Of a DNA stretch of 64,000 nucleotides, positions 1-10,633 are shown in pieces (within the stretch, counting starts at the first letter, position 1; each line of letters begins with the position of its first letter). Made by a program: the position numbers and the translations under genes. Below the pieces are notes generated by a model. The model made no database searches. It was not told where the DNA came from and saw only the letters and a program-made list of their open reading frames with translations. Origin of the DNA: Mucor racemosus (taxonomy: Eukaryota > Mucoromycota > Mucoromycetes > Mucorales > Mucoraceae); the NCBI GenBank assembly GCA_027405735.1, contig JAPEHQ010000009.1, positions 1,054,001 to 1,118,000 on the forward strand, read 5' to 3'.

Positions 1-139
1 TAGAAAAACTAATGGTAAAAGAAAGAACCAATAGCTTCTAGGTCTTGGTTTAAAAGACTATTTATAAGAATTAATTTTCAATATGAGTTAGAAATGGAAT
101 TGACTTCAAAATTGGCTGTTTAATATCCTCGAAAACCGA
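1..139. other. Unannotated AT-rich start of window
   Basis: AT-rich sequence with no coding potential I can support. A stretch near the start loosely resembles part of the insert in the long LTR copy near 47.5 kb (a similar 'aaccaa..taggt.t.ggtt' run), but the match is too short to classify. Confidence 0.4.
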
Positions 140-960
140 CAATAACTATAGTTTAATAGCAGCTATACTTGTTGGCAACAAATCTTTTTACAACTGTCAA
201 TCGTAAACTAAAATAGTAAGTTTAAAGAAGGTTAATTTGTTTAAATTTTATGTGTAATAAAGTAACATCTATAATCTTAGATTTGGCTTGCATATAAATT
301 TAAGCAGTAAATGGTATTAAAGTTTATGCTCGAGCAAAAACCATTGTTGCTGTAAACATTATAGCTATAAACATATTTACAAATGATGATAATCATAAAT
401 ATATTGGCTCTTGCATGTATTGCTTTACATCAACAACGTATTGAATTGTATTGTCTATAATTTATATTAATAGAAACAAATGGAATTTAAAAACCCATTA
501 TTCCAATAAAAAATGCAATGGAATTTTGAGAACGGCACGATGATTCTCATGTACAAACCAATTTGTGCCCATACAATCAGCGCATTATGCTTATGGTCAG
601 ATTTTATTATTATGCACAAATAGGGATAATGATGATATGTTTTTTATGGGCAATCAATTCTACTATTATGCACACATGGGATTAATGTCATGCACACGGA
701 CAGAACCTGAAATTCTGCACATACAGGCTTTTCGTTATGCTCGTGTACAGTTTCTTTTGTTGTACTCATGTGCATCTTGTTATCTTTTTAGACATTATTA
801 TTCAGTGGGCGCAACAACTCATAAGACTATAGTGTGCAGCCCACCTGGGCACAACGGCACAACGAAATCATTTTGTGCAGTACAGGTCGGCCATAGTGCT
901 TTTATACTGTATATAAATCCTTTAAATTTGTGATTTTATTATGGACTTTTTTTGAATCCG
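140..960 (+). repeat. Dispersed repeat D, copy 1 (3' part only)
   Basis: Matches the distal parts of the two longer D copies, at about 8,160-8,610 and 54,040-54,790, in the same orientation and with many point differences. The last ~400 bp (about 560-960) match only the copy near 54.4 kb. They are dense in the short motif TGCACA and its complement TGTGCA, often within 'ttatgcacac'. A reading frame crosses this part but consists mostly of translated motif copies and resembles no protein I know, so I do not call it a gene. Terminal inverted repeats were not found, and the repeat class is unknown. Confidence 0.65.
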
Positions 961-1034
961 GTTGTATCATCTTATACTTTTCAAGTTAAATCCGTTATTA
1001 GGCTAATAATGTTGTAGGCTATATTTATGCTTTA

Positions 1035-1265
1035 CTTAAAATAAGCCTTTGAATAATTAATAGCAATATAGTCGAGCCTTAATTTTTGTATGAAATTTCG
1101 ATACCTGCATCTTATAGCTGCTTGGAGTATTTAAAAAACCGCGTCCGGGCTGTCCGGTGATTTTTTCTAGATATTTAAAGCTTGGAAATATCGTTAGATG
1201 GCCGCTTCCGGAGATTGTTCGGCTGTTTTTTTGGAAGAGTGGCCATTGGCAAAAATACGAATCAT
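1035..1265 (+). repeat. Dispersed repeat R, copy 1
   Basis: About 230 bp that recur inverted at about 46,825-47,065. Shared landmarks are 'ctttgaataatta', 'tttttgtatgaaatttcgata', a 'cgtccgg.ctgtccggt' block and 'ccattggcaaaaat'. Internally the CGTCCGG/TTCCGG block occurs twice in related forms. It ends a few bases before the Tc1-type element, so the transposon may have landed at its edge. No coding content is evident. Confidence 0.6.
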
Positions 1266-1268
1266 ATG

Positions 1269-2604
1269 CAGTCGGGGTTACTAATATTTCATCAATTCCC
1301 TATTTTTCTATTTTTTTTGGTCATACTCTTCTTTCAAACGCTCTCTTTATTAATAAAAAAACGTCCAAAAATTTTGAAATTAACATCAAAAAATTGCAAG
1401 ACCCAACAGGAACCAAACAAGATGTAAAAAAAATGAAGCTTGGCGCAATTGTTTATTTAAAACAGCTTAGATTTAGCCAATATGATTGACATAAAGCGTC
1501 CTACAGTCCAAAGTATTATATCCAGAGGAGATCAAACTGGTACTACTTTAACAAGAAAAAGTGCTGGAAGGCCATCTACTTTTTTGATGATTATACACAA
1601 CGCCATTTGGAGCGATCAATAAGGAGAGATCCCTTTTAAACATTACAGATCATTACGGGGCAACTCAGAATGATGGGAAAAAATGTCTCTCGCTCGACAG
1701 CAAGGAAATGGATAAGAAAGTTGGACTTCAAGTACTATAAGCCTGCTGTTAAACCCAAGTTAACAGAGAAACATAAAAAAGATAGACTGGAATGGGTAAA
1801 ACTTCATATCAATTGGTCTAATAAACAATGGAGACAAGTGGTTTGGTCTAATGAGTCAAGATTTTGTGTTTGTGGCAATGATGGTACACCATTAGTTCTA
1901 AGAAAACAAGGTGAAAAGTATGAGAGCTGCCATGTATTACGTTCGGTAAAAGTTGGTGGTGGTAGTGTAATGGTTTGGTCTTATTTTGGGGCTGGGGGTT
2001 TTGGACCTTTGGTCTTTATTGACGGAAATATGAATCAAAAATCATATATTGATGTACTGTTGCAACATTACATTCCCTGGATTTAAGACTTACATCAAAA
2101 TGAAGGTACTGATTTTGTGTTTCAGGAGGACAATGCTACCTGTCATACAGGTGCATATGCAAAATGGTGGAAGAGATCACATTCAATGAATGTTATGGAG
2201 GACTGACCATCACAAAGTCCTGATCTCAACCCCATTGAACATGTTTGGAGCGAGCTCGCTCGTAAATTACGTAGCCATAAACATCTAATCAATAATACCG
2301 AAGACCTTCGACGGGAACTTCTCGTCGCTTGGGAGAACATTAATGTTGAGTTCGCTGCCAATTTAATTGAAACTATGCCCAGAAGATGCAAGGCAATTAT
2401 AGATAGCAAGGGAGAAGCAACAAAATATTAGTTTTCTTATTTTATTTTTACCTTCAAGTAATAAACATATATATCTTATTTTTGACGAAGTGTAGAATTA
2501 TCAGAGACTTGTAATAAAGAGCAAACCAAATTTGAAAATAGGTGCTAATTATATTTTCATTTTCTTAATTTTTTTGAATGAAACATTAGTAACCCCGACT
2601 ATAC
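1269..2604 (+). mobile_element. Tc1/mariner-type transposon, degenerate
   Basis: A ~1.34-kb element bounded by ~24-bp inverted repeats reading AGTCGGGGTTACTAATRTTTCAT inward from each end (about 1,270 and, as complement, about 2,580-2,602). TA dinucleotides flank the ends, and the left end carries an extra base or two. Length, TIR placement and the transposase inside are typical of Tc1/mariner. The transposase is broken, so this copy cannot be autonomous. The right end abuts the LTR-like repeat starting at 2,607. Confidence 0.85.
1481..2431 (+). pseudogene. Tc1-type transposase pseudogene
   Basis: This encoded the DDE transposase of the surrounding element. In order it shows an N-terminal helix-turn-helix-like part ending in a GRPS motif, then a catalytic domain from about 1,670. 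The motif around the first catalytic acid reads VVWSNESRF, so the usual Asp is Asn. The second acid is seen in QEDNATCHT and the third in DLNPIEHVW. At least three in-frame stops interrupt it: after the HTH part (about 1,638), after HYIPWI (about 2,084) and before SQSPDLNP (about 2,204). The lost first catalytic residue plus the stops make it clearly inactive. Family assignment rests on motif order and spacing. Confidence 0.9.
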
Positions 2605-2606
2605 TA

Positions 2607-3365
2607 TGTTGTACGCCACCAAGTGCCATATGTTATTACCTTCTACAGTATCAATACATCTTATTTCTACAATCTATTGACTACGACATGTATTGAAGCG
2701 CAAAGTCTTGAAATCGGATGTTATGTCAATGCTCATTCTATGTCTCACATCCAAGGCCACAGTCTATAATTAGTGTTACAGTAAATCAATGTGGATCATT
2801 GACTTACATCATATTCTTAGATAGTAAAACCCTAGTAATAGTTATAATTAATGTATATAAATACATCCAAAGGATGTATTGTTAATAAAAATGCAATATT
2901 CTGGCAAGATTATTTATATAGACTCTTTTGACATTTCATCGGATATAAGAAACTCCTAGCGCACTAAGTTTAATCCAGTAATTACCAAGAACGCTTGAAC
3001 CACATTTATGGCACCATATTATTTTATCCCGGCGGTTAACCAATCAAGTAGCTATTAAATTAACATCTAAGCACATTTAGTGCAGCATTGAAACAAGACA
3101 ACTCACAAGGTCTGCAAGAATGGTTAAACTATGATTGATCCATTTCAGTCCATAGATTACTATCAAACAGATCTAATAATGGTTCAATAGTGCCTTAAAT
3201 TACATCTCAGGATCTCAATGTCAAATCAATATAAAAGGCCATGTTTTATATCTAAATAAACGATATCTTGTTTTTATTATACAGATGAAGAACTGATTCA
3301 TTACTCATTCTCTTTTAATTGTATTTTTTGTAAGTATTATTTATCAAACCTGAAAATATAAGACA
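2607..3365 (+). mobile_element. LTR-like repeat, family 1, copy 1 (possible solo LTR)
   Basis: It starts TGTTGTACGCCACCAAGT and ends near 'aatataagaca'. It is homologous over its length to about 50,105-50,632, apart from ~200 bp present only here (about 2,720-2,940). Near the end it carries 'tataaaagg', then 'taaataaacgatatcttg', a TATA-to-polyA arrangement typical of LTRs. I could not find a convincing 5-bp target duplication at either copy, so the LTR identity is inferred from end bases and internal signals only. Confidence 0.5.
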
Positions 3366-3625
3366 ATAGGTTAGAAGTAAAGGTGTATTCAGTTAAAAAT
3401 GATTGAAAAAATTCAATTATGCTAATTTACGTGGTTTATCATCTCTTGCCCATTCAATTGCTTTATTTATTGGATTTTAATATTTTGTTTATACTGCTAA
3501 CCGACTCGTTCGTCCATTAGAGATAACGCACTATCGTTGATTAGTGTATCTATAATAACGGTCCATTATTAGCTCATGGTGGTATCCAAAACTGCTATTA
3601 AAAGGGTCGTCTATGCAGTGGAATT

Positions 3626-4940
3626 TAGGAATGGGCTTCGATTCGAGTTTGAATCGAGTTTTAACGGAAACGGCCATTCGATTCAAGTTGGAAAACGGCC
3701 CGTTCTTTTGTAACCCAGATAAAAAACGGGGTGGTAGCAAGTATTGGTTTGCCTTAAGGAGGCTGCTAATACAGTAGTCGCGCTATATAAGGCTAACTTT
3801 TTGGAAGGGTTTTTCAGCCTTATATAGAGCATAGCCTTATATAACGTGGGTGACTGTTATATAATTATCACCTTCTACTATCTATACACACCACATTCGG
3901 TTACACTCTATGAATCTCATTATTAATTTATACTGTCACTTCGAGCAGTCCTTAATTACTAATCTGTCATTAGTATATAAACCACATCTCATGAATAAAA
4001 GAATAAGGATCAGTTTAGTTTTGATCTCTTAGTTTGACCCACAGTTGGAAAGCTGACATTTATCAAGACTTTGTTTTATTATTTTTAATTATTCTAGCAT
4101 ATCAGATATATGTTAGAATAAAACAATGACTGTGATATATAAAACAGTACAATTTATGTATTAAGGCTATTTTTCATACCTGTTCTGTCGGGACTCGCAG
4201 ATCATCCTTTAGTATCTTCCTTTTCACATCATCTGAAGATCTAGAAATATTAAGGCAATCTGATCTTTGCAATTATTTTGCTCCTTGTGAACATAAACAA
4301 AAAAATATTTTTTTGTATTAGAAATAAAACCAATAAAAATATCTCCATTAATTGTCCCTAAATTATGCGATTCGAGTTATGTTTTTCAGGGGAAGAAAAA
4401 ACTACAAACACCACTAACTTAGCAAGAGACAAAAGTGAAACAGGTGAGAGTTGTACTCAGGACCTTCACTTAACAAGACCGAAAAATAACCACAGCACTA
4501 CGTGAAAATTCTAAAAAACTAAAAAATTTAAAGTTTTATCATGCAAATACTAAAATTTTGGTCACGTGCCGTTTTGTATAAGGCTAAATTTTTTTTAGCA
4601 CAGCCTTATATAAAATAAGGCTAATAAGGCTATTTCCCTGCTAAAAAAAAAGTTTTCAAAAATCCTAGCCTTATAGAGAGCATAGCCTTATATAGTGTAG
4701 CCTTATATAGCGCGACTACTGTAGCAACCTTGTCAAGTTAATATGGGATTATGAATTGATAATAGCATATTTGACAGTTTCACAACTTGAAGTATTTTTT
4801 CAATCCTGTTTTCGAGCTTAGCTAACAAAAAAAGAAAAGAAGAAACTCGAATACCCTCATTCGAGTTTGCATAAAAAACGGCCCGTTAAAGCAGTCAAAC
4901 TCGGTTAACCGTAATACGATGCATTGTTTGTGAAATCCTA
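3626..4940 (+). mobile_element. hAT-like MITE, copy 1 (interrupted by a nested element)
   Basis: Ends are TAGGAATGGGC on the left and, as complement, TAGGATTTCAC on the right. They are flanked by an 8-bp direct duplication GTGGAATT at 3,618-3,625 and 4,941-4,948. With the nested insertion and its duplicated TA removed, this copy is 363 bp, the same length as the uninterrupted copy at 60,397-60,759, with only scattered base differences. An 8-bp TSD with short imperfect TAGG-type TIRs is characteristic of hAT elements. There is no coding capacity, so it is non-autonomous. The near identity of the two copies implies fairly recent activity. Confidence 0.85.
3772..4721. mobile_element. TA-flanked non-autonomous element (pogo/Tigger-like) nested in the hAT MITE
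   Basis: 950 bp with perfect outer inverted repeats CAGTAGTCGCGCTATATAAG and TA on both sides (3,770-3,771 and 4,722-4,723). The subterminal regions repeat the motif CCTTATATA / TATAAGGCTA many times on both flanks. The uninterrupted hAT copy near 60.6 kb shows the empty site with one TA. CAGT-type TIRs with a TA duplication fit the Tc1/mariner-pogo superfamily. I see no transposase, only AT-rich filler, so it must be mobilised in trans. Confidence 0.85.
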
Positions 4941-4948
4941 GTGGAATT

Positions 4949-6555
4949 ACATACTAAAAACGCTTGATAAAAATAAAACAACCTAAATTCCAAGTTTCGC
5001 TCATAAAATATGATGCCACTTGAAATGTGAACAACAATAATAAACAAACGCTTCAATTGAACACAATAACAAACGCATGCTAAAAATATGAAATACCCTT
5101 TTTGAACCATATATGTCGTGTAGATGATAGCACCCTTGATCACGGCGCAATCAATTACACAAACGACATATATATCAAAATAGGATTCTATCCAAATCAA
5201 TAATGATAATAAACAAAGATATCAATTTAGTCAACTACTCATCTATATCGAAGTTGCACTATCAATATAAATAAGATTCAAGCATATAAAAAACTACCCC
5301 TTAAAAATCAAGGTTACATAAAATAGATATAACAGAAATAAAGAAAACAACCATTTCCCAAAAGGTCGATATTGTCACACTTGACATACAATCCCTTATG
5401 GTCAATGCTCTACACAATTTACCCCTTAAAATATCAAATCAATAACAATGTACTCAAAACTGGAAGATTACTAAATATATATCCATTCAAGTCTGATGGT
5501 ATCCAAGTTCTCCAAATCACTATAAATACTCTCATACTTTTCAATTATTTTAACTCTCCAGCAATCTTTTGTAATAAAAACTTTAGCTGATTATAATTGT
5601 ATTTCTATTGCTTTTATTTTTATATTTTTTTTATTTTAGTAAATAACATTGTCATTTACTGCAGTCTAGTCTCAAATTTATCTGATTCAACTGTTGATTC
5701 TGAACTAGCATTTAATTAGTTGTATTGACTCGCAATAAAGACAGGCGTTCTATTGAGTACTATGTTGGCATTTGGTGTATTTCAGTTAAATGGAACAGGT
5801 AGAGATATGGTTCATGCAGAAGTTTATGAATGTGTGAGAGAGCTCAGATAATCTATGAACACAAAAAAAAAGATCCAAACTGTGATGATTTGTTGACCTG
5901 TGCGAAATTTTTTTGCGGCGATACCTAGTGACTCAAGTGTAATTTAGGCATTTTATTGTCAAATGTATTGAATCAAGATGAAGTTGGTTGATTGATATAA
6001 CGGATAATAATAAATGCAGTACCATTTATTGAATGGGTAAATGTAAATGTATAAAACAAAACTTAATTTTGAATGAAAGTACTAATTATTCTGATTAACA
6101 TCAATAGGTTCAAAAAGCAATCATTGCTACTAAGTCGCCTAATTTCATATGCAGAAAACTCTTAAAGCATTTATTCTTTTTTTTTTAGCAATGCTACAAA
6201 TAATCGTTCAATATGACTGAATATTAATGAGTCAGAGAAAACACAACTGGTAAAAAACTGATACCTTACTATGCACATCGAGGTCAAGATTGGTAAAAAG
6301 TGTATTCATTATTGTGCAGTGGAAATTGCATCATTTTGATGGATAGAAATTACAAGACCCAGAAGAGGTTGTGTTTGCCTCAGTATTTTCAAAAGATTTA
6401 AAAGCATACTTTATCAAACTTACTTAGATGTTAAATGCTCACCATATTCTATTAGTATCATCTTGTTTTTTATTTAAGTGCTGTATTATTAAAAACCAAG
6501 CTTTTCATAGCTTATAACAACGACAATGAGATGTTTCTGATTTTAGATTGACATT
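4949..6555. other. AT-rich gap with a possible gene relic at 5,730-5,950
   Basis: Mostly AT-rich sequence without a supported gene. One short stretch stands out. From about 5,747 to 5,849 a frame reads ...LAFGVFQLNGTGRDMVHAE followed by VYECVRELR and a stop. A second frame just downstream (about 5,852-5,930) reads DPNCDDLLTCAKFFCGD then a stop. Composition and amino-acid balance look protein-derived, but I do not recognise the family and no start or splice structure is convincing. Confidence 0.3.
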
Positions 6556-6775
6556 TATCATAAGGCGGGCTGATGATACGTTTGATACTACTGTAGGTGG
6601 AATCACTAATTTAATTTATGGAACTTGAATGCAAATATCGAGGAACCATGTGTAAGTACGTAAGTTGGTTCTAGTAAAACATCATCGAGTAAATTGGCTT
6701 GGGACAAAGAGAATAAAAAGACGGCAATAAGTTTTAGTGATGGCCATGTTTATATTTATGATATTGGAAACGTAA
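6556..6775 (+). pseudogene. Dynein intermediate chain fragment, copy 1
   Basis: A frame from about 6,617 reads WNLNANIEEPCVST, then a stop, then VGSSKTSSSKLAWDKENKK, followed by TAISFSDGHVYIYDIGN and a GT splice-like site. This matches the C-terminal WD40 part of cytoplasmic dynein intermediate chain: the WNLN strand, a KLAWD-type strand and SSDG.(V/I)YVYDIG. Upstream bases (about 6,585-6,616) resemble a further dynein strand with a 1-2 nt deletion. The stop, the frameshift and the absence of the rest of the gene make it a pseudogene fragment. The intact gene is presumably elsewhere in the genome (inference). Confidence 0.6.
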
Positions 6776-8610
6776 GATTAAAGCACAATGTAAATTAACT
6801 CTAGCGCAATAATTATAAAGTAAGATTATATTATCATCAAATACAGTACCACACACTATTAACATGTATAAAGATTTACAGCAATAAGCTTGAATCAAGT
6901 GGGTACAGCATTCTAAATTCTTGAAAAAGTTCTCAAGTATTATAAAACCTCTTATTTTTAAGACTTACAAGGCTTATAAACGGAATAATAATTTCAAAAA
7001 TTATTTTTGTCCAGATCATCAATTTTGACATTTTTTAATTTTTTATTTCTGTTTTTGCAAATTTAGAGTTAATTCTACTACCAATTATAAAAACAAAAAG
7101 TATAAACATATACAGAATTTAGTGCTCTATTTGCTCAATAAGAAATAACCAATATTTTTATTGCAAAATATTACATGAAAATCCTTTAATCAAAAATCCG
7201 TTTTTTGGCCAAAAGTACAAATTTTCATTATATAATCTTTCATATTAAGCTTTTATAAAGTGTGTATTAGCTATATCTACAATTTTCTCTCACAATGTTG
7301 TATATTTAAACGTTGATTTTGGTATCAAAATTTGATTTTTCTGTTTTTTGATGTAAATCATGTGTGTTGGTAAGGATAAAATGAGCCCCAAAAATGTCCG
7401 CTACAAAAACTGAATTTTCAGACCGTACGTGGTTAAATATAAGAAAAGTAAAAAAAAAACGCATTTTTATTTAAAACTTAGATATATACCATAGTCTAAG
7501 GTCTAACAGACCTAGCCGTTTGATCTTGCTATGATGCTCAATTACGGCGTCGCTCTACGGGCTCGTTTTTGCAATTTCTCTATGGATGTATGATATGACA
7601 GACAGTTTTTCTAGTAGAAAATTTTATGTTTCTATTATAGTAACAGATATTGCCTATTTTTTTTTTAGTTTAAGATTCATGCGCTTTAATGCTGCTTTTA
7701 CATCGGCTTAAATGTGCAATGTAGCAGGGTTTTAAATGCGCTACATAATGTAAAACCTTGAAAGCCCTTTTCTACGTGCGTTGTTTCGTTTTGTTTTCAT
7801 ATTCCAAGGATATATTCACTGTTTGTTGATAAGGCATATCAGACTATCAAACTGGTATTCTTTTCTTGTATCTGACTACGCATGCTAACGTAGGGGACTA
7901 ATGTTTTTAGTATATGTAGCAGTCTATATTAGAGGCTGATATTTTCATTTAACCGCATTTTAGGATCAGATATCATCATTTACTACTGTATTGTTGGACG
8001 AATTTCTTGATTATCAGATCAAATCGAAGGCAATGATATTTATATTTATTCAATGAAAGGCTAGAATTGGCTACAAACCCACGAAATGTTCCAGAAAAAT
8101 GATAAAATTTCAAATGATATAGAAACAAAAAAAAAAAAAGAATAATCTAATGTCTTGACTAATTATCATAGTTTTGATTGTAGCTATACTTGAAAACAAA
8201 TCTTTTTACAGCTGACAATCGTAATAAACTAAAATAGTAAGTTTAAAGAAGGTTAATTTGTTTAAATTTTAGATTTGGCTTGCATATAAACTTAAGCAGT
8301 GAGTGTTATTTAAGTTTATGCTCGAGCAAAAACTAACCATTGTCGCTGTAAACATTATAGCTATAAACATAATTACAAATGATGATAATCGTAAATATAT
8401 TGGCACTTGCATGTATTGCTTTACATCAACAACGTATTGAATTGTATTGTCTATAATTTATATTAATAAAAACAAATGTAATTTAAAAACCCATTCCAGT
8501 AAAAAAATGCAATGGAATTTTGAGAAAGGCACGATACTCATGTACAAACCAATTTGTGCCCATACAATCAGCTCATTATGCTCATCGTCAGATTTTATTA
8601 TTATTATGCA
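6556..8610 (+). repeat. Dispersed repeat D, copy 2, carrying a dynein intermediate-chain fragment
   Basis: Collinear with about 51,600-54,480, the only large interruption being a 934-bp element present in that other copy. The first ~230 bp encode a fragment of cytoplasmic dynein intermediate chain (separate entry). The next ~1.4 kb is shared non-coding sequence, and the distal ~450 bp is also shared with 140-960. Similarity continues well beyond the dynein exon, so the unit that was copied is much larger than an exon. No terminal inverted repeats or target duplications were found. Confidence 0.7.
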
Positions 8611-9780
8611 AGTGCAATGTGCTCTATATCTATTTTTTTCAAAAAATCATCGGATTTCAAATGTTGATTTAAATATCTGTGAGCAAATAAATGCCGGAAA
8701 GAGAAAACGCATCAGAAAGTAGTTCTTGAATAAGTTTCTTTATTAAATAGTCCGCGGTTAATGGTCAAAGAATGTAAATTTTTGATAGATAGATAAAACA
8801 AAATTCTAAGGTAGATTATTCTTCATTATATTTTGTGCTCTAAATTACACCTGCCTCTTCAATTTGGCCTCCTACTCTTGTCGTATACGGATCAATCAAT
8901 AAACACATTTTGTTTTTTTTAAAAAAAAGGGTAGATTATTGGCTTAAATGCAAACCTCAGTAGCAAAAAATCATATATGGTTTGCTTCCAAATTTTAAAT
9001 AAACATTTTTGCTTGAACATTTTCTAAACCATTATTGATAAAGCAAATGCAAAAATGCATCCTATTGCTGATAATTACACTTTATTAAGCCGTACATTTG
9101 TGTATCTACATGATATAAAGCTTATCAATTGGTCATATATACTTTATGAAAGGTTTCTTCGCATTTATTAATATTATTGGCATATTTTACACGGTGAATT
9201 CAAAGAACGTTTACTAAACACTTAACGAATAATTTAGTCCCTTCTTTGAATTATATTATGTTGAGAATTATTTCTGAATTATTTACATGTTTTTATTTGC
9301 ACACTCATATATATTTCTTAGCAAAAATCCTTTCAAAACCAATACATTTGTAAATCCTCAATTTCAGGCATGGGTATAGTATCAAATATTCAAGCATATG
9401 CTTTAAATAAATGCCAAGCTTATTATATTACAGAACGATAGGGCAGTATCATAAAAATAACGAAAGCTCAAGTATGCAGTAGTGCATTGCCTTTATCTAA
9501 ATATATATTACTTTTTACTATAATCATCTGTCATCAAAATTTTGCATAAAAAAATATCTTCTTTTTACTACTGAATTCCTCGACTCACTTCTAAAATCAA
9601 CAAGATGTCCTATCTAGTAGTATCTCCAAAAAGTACATACATAGATTAGAAATATCATAGAATACGCTTCTATTTAGATTTTTAATATATCTTCAGTCAA
9701 CTCTTTGAAGAAATCCTATGAATTGGGTTTATTTCATATGAAAAACAATAAAATAAGATCAGAAAGGTTATCTGACCATA
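8611..9780. other. AT-rich gap, nothing recognised
   Basis: No gene, RNA or repeat that I can support. A short frame at about 8,607-8,722 ending in a basic tail follows the D repeat and looks incidental. The sequence is rich in A/T runs and scattered AATAAA-like words with no clear structure. Confidence 0.4.
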
Positions 9781-9786
9781 CGTCTT

Positions 9787-10229
9787 TTGATCATCAATAT
9801 TAGTACACTACTACGTGGTATGATTCTTCTTATAGCACAGGTCCAGCTTTCAAATATCCGGCACGGATACATTGATTCCCATCCAATAAAGGGCCATGAA
9901 TCTTGCTCATCATTGATTTATAAAGTATCATTTAGTAGTTTCAACAAGAGAAAAAAACATAAAGATTCATCAATAATTAAGAGTTTTTGATATTTAATTC
10001 ATTCGTTTATTTTCAATATCAAAGCTGTTACTGTCTGGGAGATGAAAGCAGTGAAGTTTTTGTCATTGTGAGTAAAATCTTGATGAAAATATATCACACC
10101 ATATTCATCAAGCGATGGCATAAATTAGTCTTATGTTCTGATACAAATATAAAATTAGTCAAATATTCGAAGAAAGTGAGATTGTTGCGCCATCATCAAG
10201 ATGATTGCGTGCAATATTTTGTTATGTGA
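9787..10229 (+). pseudogene. WD40-repeat protein relic
   Basis: Three short pieces in different frames read like consecutive WD40 strands. The first (9,787-9,990) contains HPIKGHESCS then LIYKVSFSSFNKR. The second (about 10,020-10,070) reads KAVTVWEMKAVKFLSL, ending at a GTGAGT donor-like site. The third (about 10,127-10,229) reads HKLVLCSDTNIKLVKYSKK followed by RLLRHHQDDCVQYFVM. The GHE...KVSFS, TVWEM and LVLCSDTNIKL signatures are WD40-like. The frame changes between pieces are only partly explained by introns, so I read it as a decayed gene. Which WD40 protein it came from is unknown. Confidence 0.4.
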
Positions 10230-10240
10230 TATCAATGATT

Positions 10241-10633
10241 TTAGTGTGCGTATATCTGTTTATCAGATCCCGAGAGTTAGGATTTTAGTTTTATCGTCCT
10301 AGAACAATAATTGACAGTAAAAAATGATAATATATGATAGTATCACTATTATATATACATAAAATATAGCTTAGTATATAGTTACAGTATATATTATGGT
10401 TTATTGTTCATTTTAAAGGGTAAAAGAACGAATTCTTGTTCGCATTATGTGTAACGTTCAAATGTCTTAAAAGGAAACTATATCAGAATCGCGCAATCAA
10501 TCTAATGCATTTGCAAAAAGAGCCTCACAATAGCGAATCTTATGGGAAAATCAATTTTTCATAAAGTATATAAATACTAGATTTAAAAACTATTTTGCAG
10601 ATATATACAACATACATTCAAACAAAACAAAAA
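10241..10633. promoter_or_regulatory. Upstream region of the dioxygenase gene
   Basis: About 390 bp of AT-rich sequence between the WD40 relic and the dioxygenase start, with TATA-like words near 10,330-10,395 and 'aagtatataaatac' at about 10,564-10,577, some 55-70 bp before the ATG. The leader just before the ATG is A-rich (AACAAAACAAAAA), as is common for fungal 5' UTRs. No specific operator was recognised. Confidence 0.35.

Noticed and set aside
565..933. 122-residue open frame as a gene
   Set aside because: It is the translated TGCACA-rich part of repeat D; the other copy near 54.5 kb breaks the frame, and there is no domain.
4430..4500. tRNA-like stretch on the minus strand ('ggtcctgagtacaactc')
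   Set aside because: Only a weak B-box resemblance, no A box and no cloverleaf that I could fold; it lies inside a transposable element.
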